Shown one piece after another: positions 1 to 9,004 of a stretch of 64,000 nucleotides of DNA (positions are counted from its first letter, which is position 1; the number at the start of each line of letters is the position of its first letter). The stretch is from NCBI GenBank assembly GCA_947650285.1, contig CANTFL010001443.1, forward strand, positions 124,001-188,000. The letters run 5' to 3'. The notes below the pieces were generated by a model that had not been told where the DNA came from, did not search any database, and saw only the letters and a program-made list of their open reading frames with translations. The position numbers and the translations under genes are program-made. This stretch comes from Hyaloperonospora brassicae. Its lineage: Eukaryota > Oomycota > Peronosporomycetes > Peronosporales > Peronosporaceae.

Positions 1-338
1 AATAGTGGTGGAAGCAGGTGGGTAGTTGGGTTCCGCTTAACCAACACCCGCATCAATCGGCACAGCCGGATCATAGCGTGTGCGAGTTCGTAACTAGCCT
101 CTGACCTTAAGCTTGGCGTATCCATACCGAAGCTTTCGTTCCAGACGAACATCTGCCACATCGGCACTTGCTCTGAGAGCTAACAAGCTGCTGAGGTGTC
201 GTTTCCGATGCACATAGCGAACAAAAGCGTTGTCTTCTTCCTCCTGAGATTCGCCTGCGAATAGTAGGATGGGTATACCCTTCATCGGTGGAATCGTGCA
301 CCCCGTGCTTGCGTGTCAAGTCGCAACTTGTATTGACT

Positions 339-824
339 CTAAGTCACTAAGTGAGGTTGCAGGTACCTCTCGCGAAGTACCTGTCGACTCACCACCTCAT
401 CAGAAGGTGTTGGCTCAGCGCCAATGGCCCACGTTGCCAAAGAATGACCTGTCGTTTGGCGTATACGCTCTTCCACACTGAGTGGGGTAAAAAGATAGCC
501 ACGACGACCCTCAGGGGTTGCAGCAAGCTGCATACAGCGCTGAGCGCTCTCCTCTCGTCGGATATCCAACTCTTGTTGCTCATCAAGCGGATTTGTGATG
601 ATGGCATCGCCCACGGTAAGTGTTTGATGCGTCGCCGATGGCGCGTTGGCTTCGCCACGCTCGGCAAATGGGTTTGGTGCAATATGAGGTGCTGCCTCTT
701 GCACTGGTAAGTCGGACATTGTCCTCTTTTCACCATGGATATCGGTATCCATACCATAATCCACCTCCACATCGATGCCGAGGTAGGACGAGAGATTCGA
801 GGAATCATGGGGTGGTGATGCCAT
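339..824 (-). pseudogene. Ty3/gypsy gag N-terminal fragment (element A)
   Basis: An open frame on the minus strand encodes about 161 residues starting MASPPHDSS. It is acidic and polar, as the N-terminal Gag segment of Ty3/gypsy elements often is. An in-frame ATG lies further upstream, at 881, but I chose the one at 822-824 because it gives a normal Gag-like start about 110 nt from the LTR. The frame stops at 339. Gag-like sequence seems to continue in another frame at 94-285 (residues IPILLFAGESQEEEDNAF), so the gene is probably frameshifted. No zinc knuckle or pol domain is inside the window; the rest of the element lies beyond base 1. The Gag assignment rests mainly on its place beside an LTR with the same termini as the other gypsy elements here. 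Confidence 0.5.
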
Positions 825-1023
825 GGTGTTTTGTGTTTTGCCAACCGTAAGGTTAAAGCGCACACACACCGTCTTATTCAAGAAAAGAATTCGATTGACG
901 TTTTGTGGAAACTTCAGTCTGATGGAAGAGAGTGTAACGGGGTTACACGTCGACTAGTAGTCGACAATAGGTGTGGTACACACAAGGGATGGGATTCTTT
1001 TTATAGTAATATTAGAACGTAGT

Positions 1024-1060
1024 ATCAATTGTTGAAGACTGATGTCTGTCAACAATTGAT
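1024..1060. repeat. 12-bp inverted repeat, 13-nt loop
   Basis: Arms ATCAATTGTTGA (1024-1035) and TCAACAATTGAT (1049-1060) are perfect complements. The loop itself holds AGAC...GTCT. It lies in the LTR of element A and is one of the longest of many such hairpins there. Confidence 0.85.
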
Positions 1061-1365
1061 TACGAGATATTTTAATAGGTTTATTTAGGACATAAGTGAG
1101 TAGGTTGTTTACTTTGTTCTAAGGTGTTCGTTTAGGTTAAAAGAAGAAATAAAACTCAGTTCCCATTTTGATCAACAAAAGACACGTGCCTCTCTGAGGC
1201 GTCTTGCGATCCTTAAGGAAGTAGCAACGCCTTGTTAAGGCAGCTACTCCTTGTGCACTCAGTGCGTTTGATTCTTTGAATCGTTTGGTACCCTGGAACA
1301 GGGACCGTAAGCTCTCTGAGCTTGTTGACTCTTTGAGTCGGGTCTTTGAACCAAACCTTAGCTCT

Positions 1366-1590
1366 CGGAGCTGTTGAGTCTTTAAGTCGGGTTCGTAGTA
1401 CCGAAGTTGCTCATTGAGCGTTAAGTCTACCTCTGAATTAAGGAGCTGTTGAGTCTTTGAGTCGGGTTCGTAGAACCGAAGTTGCTCATTGAGCCTTAAG
1501 TCTACCTCTGAATTAAGGAGCTGTTGAGTCTTTGAGTCGGGTTCGTAGAACCGAAGTTGCTCATTGAGCGTTAAGTCTACCTCTGAATTA
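1366..1590. repeat. Three tandem copies of a 75-bp repeat
   Basis: Units start at 1366, 1441 and 1516, each beginning (C/A)GGAGCTGTTGAGTC, and a fourth begins at 1591 but diverges after about 9 bases. The second and third copies are nearly identical; the first differs at a few bases. A shorter degenerate copy precedes them (about 1306-1365). Each unit contains perfect mini-hairpins such as GGTTC-GTA-GAACC and GCTC-ATT-GAGC. The repeat lies wholly inside the LTR of element A. Confidence 0.9.
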
Positions 1591-1690
1591 AGGAGCTGTG
1601 TAGCTCCGCTACATCGTGAGTATGCACCCTTGTATTGTTATAGATACAATGTCTTGCTCAGTTATCTGAGCAAGAGCGTACTCCGTTACA

Positions 1691-2034
1691 AAACTGCTAC
1701 TTTCCATGATGTACAACGTGATGAAGAAGCGCTGCACCGAATGCGATATCTAACTGAATGTGACAACAAGGATCAACTACGTCAAATTAGGAACAAGGAG
1801 CTAGAACTGGCTGATTATGGATGCAAGCTCTCATTCACGACAATGATGATGTACACACTGCAAAGTTTACCGAATGCGGTACAAGAGTTTGGATTTATTC
1901 ATATTTTTGGTGCATATGCATTCTTACTTTATATGCAATCTTTATTACATGTAACGATAGTGCTACCGGACAGGGAGATCACTTCTGAGGGCGACATCCA
2001 AAGGTCTATTACGACGTCGGTACAATCAAATTAA
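1691..2034 (+). other. Open reading frame, possible retroelement gag remnant
   Basis: An open frame that crosses the LTR end continues to 2034. Its part outside the LTR (RDEEALHRMRYL..., LRQIRNKELELADYG..., LQSLPNAVQEF) has a vague resemblance to the Gag segment of Ty1/copia elements, where a short acidic stretch is followed by a LxxLPxxxxxF motif. There is no clear start, zinc knuckle or pol downstream. I treat it as a possible decayed insertion target, not a gene. Confidence 0.2.
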
Positions 2035-3577
2035 AACTTCGCGACATTGGATCTATGTATCATATAAACGGTCACCCAGGACTGCTAAATGGGATAAACT
2101 ACAATAAGAGCACTTGCGCAACTAGTTGAACATTATACGTGGGTTGTAAACTCGGCGCACTGAACCGCATCATCGATTCTGGAACACGATCAAATGATAT
2201 GATCTTGTGCTACGTGCGAAGGAACTTTATGCGTGTTTAAATGGTACCTGACTAGTCAGAGTCATCATAATGACGACATTGATGATGTTGTATGAGGAGT
2301 GAGGCTAGATTTGCATATTACAAAAGTATCACGGCTATGATGTGCAGTGGCTTAAGAACAAATGTGTGTTGGACCCACTGATGAGATATGCTGGTGCCAA
2401 AATATCTGAGCGACGACGAATGAAAATAATATTTGATAGTTATGGAGGAAGAACGCAAGACCGAGCGCGACGACGACTTACTTAGCGAAAAAAAGCGGTA
2501 TTTCATTGCAATAGGCTTTGAAAAATGATCAAGCTATAAAGAATTGGAGATGGCGCGTTATCTTTGCTCGCTCGAACATGATAATTATACGGGGTTCTCC
2601 TACTACGCTCAAATTTGAAAGCTAGGGCTGGATGAAGAAGCATTCCTTCAGCTATTCAAATCACTTAACTTTATACGTAACGTGTAATTAGAAAGGTCGA
2701 CAATAGTCACGGCCATTGAATCTATGTTCCTACTGGACAGGACTGAAACGTCGATTTGAAGTCGGACTCAATGTAAGGTTGGCAAAGTTCTGGATCCATC
2801 GCATAATGTTATACGATCGTCGAAACATTTTCAGATATATAATTTAGACTATCGGCGATACTTAACCTATGAGGGGTTTTGACACTCGATCAAATATCGT
2901 CGGCATGGATGATTCTCACATGATCGGGGCTTCGGTTTTGTATAGGTTGTGTGGCACCTGAAAAATGGAAAATTTCTTACGCATTCATACACATATGTCA
3001 GGTAAAGCTACAGGAACTTGCAGGTGGTTGCCATTTAATCGCCAAATGATTCATTTTTAATTGACACAATACACCGCGATGTCAACTACAACAGCTCTTA
3101 TTTAAGGGTATCGAACAATACAAGCTGACAGAATGTAGCAGAGCCGCCGCTTTATGTAGATAGTATCGGGCAAATGCAACACATGCCCAATGATATAAAT
3201 CTCGTCTATATTTTTGATAGATAAGGACACGAGCGTTTAAAATCAAGAAATGATGGGAGTTGCTCCTAAGTTTGCGTCAGGCGGTAGGGTATAAATCACG
3301 ATTCTCGAATCATCGGCGGCCGAAGGTATAACATGTAGTCAATTTCTAGTTTCTATCATTGGCGCGTAGTCTAACAATGCCTTGCAATGCAATAATTTTG
3401 CAATGTAAATTAAAGTTTGATGACAAGCGGGTTTGTTAGAGTTAAACGCATTAGGACTGCTTTAAACTGATAATAACAAGAGCGAATAAATACCGAGCTA
3501 TTATGAACTTTTGTGCCCGTGTAATCATATATGTTCGAGGCTATTGCCAGCGCGAGGGATTTAAATTTATACACACA
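2035..3577. other. Gene-free AT-rich stretch
   Basis: No frame longer than about 60 codons and no recognisable domain. It is interrupted by stops on all frames and is probably old repeat debris. Confidence 0.5.
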
Positions 3578-5435
3578 TGTGGTGAAGTCGATCTCACAAA
3601 ATTACTTTAGTGAGCGTCAATCTTCCACTTACCCAGACTTGCCGACTCACGGAGGGGGTACTCCGATCCGTGCCTTGCTGTATAACCTTGTGCTCACCTT
3701 GTGTACCCGTCGGTTGGGCTGGCTTGAGCTCTTCGTAACGGCCTTGGGAGATGTCGATCTCGCTGAGGGTTTGGGGTTGAGCGTTCGCTTCCAGTGCGGA
3801 AATCTTCACACCACGAACGGAGGTTCTGCGATCTTGATCTTGAGTCGCGGCAGTCACTCTTGGGCGATGTCGCGATCTCGATCTTGAATCACACCGATCT
3901 TGATTTGTCTTGGGGATCGGGGTCTTCGCTGTGCGGAAATCTTCACTCAGTAAATAGTTGTCTTGCGTCGATCTTGCGTTGGGATCGGTCCGATCTAGTC
4001 TCGGGATCGGCCGATCTTGCCGGAAGTGCGCAATATGGGTGGATCGGTTGCTTGTTTCGCCAAAATGAAACGTACCGATCTGCCCGGCAGATCGCTTCGG
4101 TCTTGCTCGGTCTTGTCTTGAACTCCTTGTCCAGATCTTCTGACCACTTGAGCTGTCTCGCGATCTTGTAACCAATGTCCTTTTCCTGATGTTGCTGCTA
4201 CCCTAGCAGTTGAGTTGAGTGTGAGTACTTGATCGATCCGGGCCAAATATCCCGAGATCGCTCTTCTCGATCTTGGCCAACAATCCAAGATCGGTCTTCT
4301 GTGTCCTTGTAACACGCGCGCCTTGACCCGCCGGGGAAGCCAAATCAATCTTGCCCGGAGAAGAGGGGAGGGGAACGTGCGTCGTGAGCAGAAGAAGTAG
4401 AGTTCAAGTCTGTTTATTAACCAACCAAATTAATAGCCAACCTATCCTTAAGCCTATTCCCAACCGTAGGTCACTCTCCAAGTCGATATCACCTTTAAGC
4501 TTGACCGCCCCCTTGAACACGTGTCGAAATCTCGTGACCTGTACTCCAAAGATAGCGCCAATACTCCCGATATCGTACCTAGACACCAAAAGGGACCAAA
4601 TTCCTAATACGGTACCAAATACCCAATTTTGGTACCGAAAGGTCCAAAATAGTACCCAAATAAGGAATGTGCCTAAATCCATTTTGCGACGTCCATTCGA
4701 CCGGCTTCCACTGGCTCTTTCGGTCTGAACTTTTGGGACATCTCTCACAGACCTTCAATGAGCATGTACATCATCATACGATAGCTCCATCATCGATATA
4801 TCCATAACCAGCAGGGAACATGACCGATCTGACGTCCAATTCGAGATCGAGTAGGCTCGACACAGTGCGATCCGGCCCTATATGTCGTTTCCGTTCATTG
4901 TGTGTACTCCAATACCATTCCCAAGGGTCTATCTGCTCAATGGGACCATCCATAGTTCTTACAACGGTCCCACGGACTCCCACAAACATCCACAATTCCA
5001 GATCGGTCCGTAATTAACCTAAATCAGTACTTCTTTTGGGAGCCCGGTATAGAATGTCACCGATCTAATAGACTTCAACACCGTTGTCACAGAGTCACTT
5101 CGCATCGTCTGGTCCCATATGCACCTTTCCCAGAGTAATTCTGCTTCAGATCAGCCGTTTAGTACAATCCAGTCCCTTGTCCCAGATCGCACCGTTAAAA
5201 TTATTCCTTGTCCCAGATCGCAGCATGGGAATCATCCCTTTTCACGCCCCGTCTCAGATCGTTCCATACCCGTCAGTCTGACGACAGTTGGATCGTATCG
5301 TCTTTCTCCGTCGGGATCGCCTCCCATCTCTCATTGGATCGCCAGGTCCCGTGGTCTAATTCTCCACCAGTAAGTGGCGCCTCAAATATGTGGTCACCGA
5401 TCCTCGTAGAAAATTTGATTAGTGACTTTGCCACA
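3578..5435 (-). repeat. 3' LTR of the 14.5-kb element
   Basis: It is 1858 bp and aligns end to end with 16210-18070. Differences seen include single substitutions near 3631, 3833, 3912, 4521, 4759 and 5010 and a 3-bp deletion near 4178. It contains about 25 GATC sites in its first 740 bp. A 17-bp direct repeat (CCTTGTCCCAGATCGCA) occurs twice between about 5175 and 5225. No long open frame here is credible. Confidence 0.95.
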
Positions 5436-5448
5436 ACCGCCCCCTGCA
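5436..5448 (-). promoter_or_regulatory. Polypurine tract of the 14.5-kb element
   Basis: Read on the minus strand, GCAGGGGGCGGT sits directly before the TGTGG start of the 3' LTR. This is the expected place for the plus-strand primer, although it is short and broken by a C. Confidence 0.6.
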
Positions 5449-5523
5449 CTGAAGTCCATTGTACAGCAATTGACCTCAGTGCAGTCACTCATCAACTTTG
5501 CTCCAACCACTTAAGTCCATCTC

Positions 5524-8117
5524 ATGGTCCCTCCGAAGCATCTCCCCACCTCGCCGATCTCGTCGGAAGGCTCCACCGTGTTCCTGTCTCCGGATCGCGA
5601 CCCGTCACCTGGATCGCCGGATCGACGTGAGTCTTTAAGTGATTCCCGTTCGGTCGGATCGCCCTCGATCATCACGGACTCACCAGATCGTCCGTTTGAA
5701 CCGTCCTCACTTCCCGTACCTCCGGCGACTCTGGGTGCATTTAGGTCCGACGCCCTGGCCATTAGTGAGTCTCGTACAGAGTCTGCTCCAGCTGCGGACG
5801 TTACCGGCCGCGTTCCAAGAGTTTCTGCCGACGACGTTCGTCTTACGTTGGCTACGATCTCCTATTTATGGGATCGCGAGGCCACCTTCCGCAGCCAAGC
5901 CGACACCATTCATGAGCTTCAGCATTTATACCGAGATGCGGTCGCCCGGGGGGATCGTTTGGACAAAGAAATTGATTCTCTGCATGAACTGGTCGCCCCC
6001 TTCGTCTCCTTCGTCCAGCGTCGATACGATTGGATGCAGGGCCGCTACGTCGACGCAGTACATTCTTTAAGCGACTGTAAACGAGCTCTGCAGACACATC
6101 GCGATCAATCAGAGGAGGTTCGTCGACTTCGCGCTTTGTTACGTGCCAACGAGGAGGATCAAGGCAGCTTGGAACGACAGGTGAACGCTTTGAGGACTCA
6201 AATGCACTCGCTCCAAGCTGAGCTTAATTCTTTCCGACGGCAGCGCGACCAGCTGACCTCCGACAGGTCTTTCCTTCACATAGATGTTTTGCACTTGAAG
6301 GAGCAATTGGCTCGATCTCAGGCGGAGATCGCAGAGGGACTGGCTTCGATCAGCGATCTCATACAACAAGTGGATGGCTTGATTCCTCTGGAGGGTCAGT
6401 TGGCACTTTCGCGGCTAGAAAACGCCAACCTCCGTCGTCAGCTTGCGGAACACCTCACGGTACACGACCAGCTACAGGTGGCGGAACACGATCGGGATCG
6501 GGCCATAGCCGAGCACCGAGCGCTGCTCGACACACTGAACAGTGCCATCCTCGGGTCCCAATCCTCTACATTGACCGTTCGACCGACGCCTACGAGTACT
6601 ACTCAGGTCAGATCGCCACCCGCTTCCACTACCCAGAGATCGAGATCGCTTGCCCGTAGGTCCAGATCGAGATCGTCTGGCCCGCCTGCCAAGCGTCGGC
6701 GTGTTCAACTAAGGTCACGATCCCGAGATTCTTCTACCTCCCGTGTGGCCTCCCGGCTATTGTCGTTGAACCCCTCAAAACCTTCCAAGAAACTTCCCAG
6801 ATCGGACCCACCAGAGCTTTCATCCGATTCCTCTTCTTCTCCGCCTTCGTCCACGACTTCTGGGGCGGGATCGAGAAGTGGGGAGCTGACCGGGTCGGAC
6901 TCCAGCTCGGATGATTTAACTCGTTCTGTATTGTCCCACTCGAGATCGGCCGCTCGTCGTCAACCTAGATCGGCTGCCCGATCTTCAATTCCGGACCCCT
7001 CTCCGGCTGCTCAGGTTGCTCCCGCTTCTTCCGCAGCTACTATGTTGGCTAAGACACTATCGCGGTCGCCCTCTCCAGCCGCTCCGGAGCCTCGTTATCT
7101 TTCGTACCCGCGACTCCGGTCGCGGCTGTTCCCGTGTTTGAAATTCAAGATGATGGTTACGTGGAAGATGTGGAGGCATCGCCGACCGGGGAGACACACA
7201 GAGAGACTGGATCCGTTAGTCCGCTTCCGGGGTCCACTGCGCTTTCGGATCGCCATTTGTCCGACAGCGATAACAGCATCATCCTTCCGACGCGCCCAGT
7301 GGCCAACAGAATCATTTCTTCCGTCGATTTCGACAACCTTCCGCCACTCCAGCAGCCACGGGATCGGTGGATTCCCAACTATCTGGCGCCTTCCCGACGA
7401 GTGGCTTCCGAGATCGCTCCGTGGTCAGTTTCGCGCATCGCGATGATTTGTGTGCGGACCATGACCATTGAGCTGCTGTTTCACCACTACTCCAAGCCCA
7501 GGAATTTTCTGTTCCCTTTCCACAATCATGGGAGAGCCCCGCCTACAGGGACTTGGGCTTCTGATCTGATCTCACGGCAACATATCGAGTCTCTTTACGC
7601 TACCGCCCCTTGGGATAATATCGTGGTCCCCGTGAACCCGATATCGTTCACCATGACTGGATGGTACAGCGACATGAGCCATCGCTACCTGGACCTCGAG
7701 TCCACTCATCGCCAAGCTCTGTGGGAGTCTACTCATGCTTTCCCGATCTCCCAGGCCCAACGACGATCCGGCCGGTTCATGCAAACATTCTGGCGTCAAC
7801 GAAAGCAACGCCGATCCCGTTTTGGAGCACGTTGGAAGAACTTCTTGAAGATGATACTCAACGGCATGATCGCTGGCCACTGCGATCTCGACATCTTGCT
7901 GGATCCCTTCTTCCTCCACTATCCGCGCCCACATGAAGAACGAGTTTGGTATCCAGGGTTAGGACACTCTAACGACCCCGCCGACTTGTTGGAGGCATTG
8001 GATATGGCGGACCAAGAGGATCCTTGGCGCAATCAGTTCCGTAACGCCTATTGGGATCACCCCGGATCGCAGATCCCTCGTCTACAGGACAAGTCCAAGC
8101 CTGCTCCATCATCTTAG
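5524..8117 (+). CDS. Antisense accessory protein (aORF) with coiled coil and SR segment
   Basis: This gene lies inside the retroelement but points against gag-pol, starting 88 bp from the 3' LTR and running toward the pol end. The first frame (5524-7446) begins MVPPKHLPTSPISS. It has a Ser/Pro/Asp-rich N-terminus (about residues 1-90), a long coiled coil (about 110-345, e.g. LRALLRANEEDQGSLERQ), then an Arg-Ser segment with basic clusters (RSRSLARRSRSRSS, AKRRR; a likely nuclear signal) and a Ser-rich low-complexity stretch. At about 7090-7110 the sensible frame switches: upstream SRSPSPAAPEPR is in one frame, downstream PATPVAAVPVFEIQDDGY is in another. The second part runs to 8117 and is a Trp/His-rich region of about 330 residues. 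A frameshift mutation, a small intron or recoding could explain the switch. I do not recognise the family. It could act on element chromatin or expression, but that is a guess. Confidence 0.7.
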
Positions 8118-8371
8118 TCTAAGATCGGTGTCCAAGCCCGATCGTCTTTCATACTCGTGTAAGTCATTCAATCATCTTCTGTTTGATACTTCCTTCTTTG
8201 TAACTTCCACGACCTCGATCCTTCTCGCTCCACATCATTCAGTAGGGTAATTCACTTGACTATCTCCATATTCACACACAAAACACTCTCCACCAGCATA
8301 TGCTACCGTCTAGCACATCTTTCAACCCTTCCATCCGCATTTACCGCCTCCCAGCATACCTATCCAGATTG
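8118..8371. other. Spacer between convergent aORF and pol tail
   Basis: 254 bp separate the stop of the antisense gene from the stop of the chromodomain frame. It probably holds the 3' ends of two converging transcripts. No conserved motif was recognised. Confidence 0.4.
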
Positions 8372-9004
8372 TTAAGGTTCGTCCGACTTGCCTTCGTGAG
8401 ACTGCATTGCTTCAAAACGGTTTCGACTCACTCGGTTCTGTTCAAACTCTTGCAAGATCGCCCCACAACTCAGATCGGCCTCATCCACCCAACTTAAATC
8501 GGGATGTCCCTTCCACTTCACCAGAAACTGTCGGTGTACTCGCCCATAACGGGTTTTCCTACCAGATCGCACGTCCAGTATTTCTTCTACTTCGTATTCT
8601 CCCTCTTCGAGATCGCTCTCCCAACTGTCTTCTGGCAGCAAAGCTTCATCAAAGTCCAAACGATCTGCTTCGTCTATCAGAAGCTGATTCTTCGGCCGTT
8701 CAGGAAACGTTTTTACCTTCTTTAGCTTCGATAAATGTACAATCGGAAATAGCCGGTACGGGGTCCCAGCGATCTCCAGTTTCACAGCGTGCTCTCCACA
8801 TATGTCTGCAACTCGGAATGGCCCATGCCACATGTGCGCTAGCTTCTTCGCATATCTTTCTTTAACTCGATCCAGGTATAGCCAAACTTGCGTTCCCACT
8901 TCGATCTCGTGTGGTTTTACATCTTCGTTATGGCGATCTGCCCTCTCGTGGATCGCAAGTCGTAGTTGATCATTCACCGCTGATCGAGCTCGCTGATGTT
9001 GTCT
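8372..9004 (-). CDS. Pol C-terminus: integrase tail and chromodomain, after in-frame stop
   Basis: This stretch is in the same frame as pol (its stop is exactly 633 nt below the pol TAA), so a single stop codon splits one polyprotein. It starts RQHQRARSAVNDQLR, the usual segment after the integrase catalytic core. A GPF-type SH3-like module follows (MWHGPFRVADICGEHAVKLE...HLSKLKKV), then an acidic linker. A chromodomain lies near the end (EEILDVRSGR..., QFLVKWKGHPDLSWVDEADL). Chromodomains on chromovirus integrases bind histone marks and steer integration into heterochromatin. It is read only if the TAA is suppressed or if the real codon was CAA, since the related sequence usually has Gln there. 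First ATG in frame is at 8977. Confidence 0.85.
   Translation of the reverse strand, partial: RQHQRARSAVNDQLRLAIHERADRHNEDVKPHEIEVGTQVWLYLDRVKERYAKKLAHMWHGPFRVADICGEHAVKLEIAGTPYRLFPIVHLSKLKKVKTFPERPKNQLLIDEADRLDFDEALLPEDSWESDLEEGEYEVEEILDVRSGRKTRYGRVHRQFLVKWKGHPDLSWVDEADLSCGAILQEFEQNRVSRNRFEAMQSHEGKSDEP

Larger units (their letters stand above)
933..1690 (-). repeat. 5' LTR of partial Ty3/gypsy element A
   Basis: The segment starts TGTAACGGGG and ends CTCCGTTACA, near-perfect inverted termini. They match the TGTAAC...GTTACA ends of the LTRs at 32415, 40154 and 61744. A gag-like frame on the minus strand begins just below 933, so this is the 5' LTR of a minus-strand element whose other LTR is outside the window. 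At 758 bp it is longer than the sister LTRs (403-463 bp), and the extra length is a block of 75-bp tandem repeats and small hairpins. The next 5 bases (AAACT, 1691-1695) would be the target-site copy. I saw no TGG-type primer binding site immediately next to it. Confidence 0.6.

Noticed and set aside
1366..1590. Regular repeats that could suggest a CRISPR array
   Set aside because: The 75-bp units are directly adjacent with no unique spacers, lie inside an LTR, and the genome is eukaryotic.
2880..2960. VGMDDSHMIG-like words suggesting a DDE transposase
   Set aside because: Only about ten residues in one frame, with stops either side and no supporting motifs.
3594..4175. 193-codon minus-strand frame in the LTR, repeated at 16226-16807
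   Set aside because: Present in both LTR copies only because they are duplicates; GATC-rich sequence gives Arg/Asp/Ser-rich frames, and there is no domain or start context.
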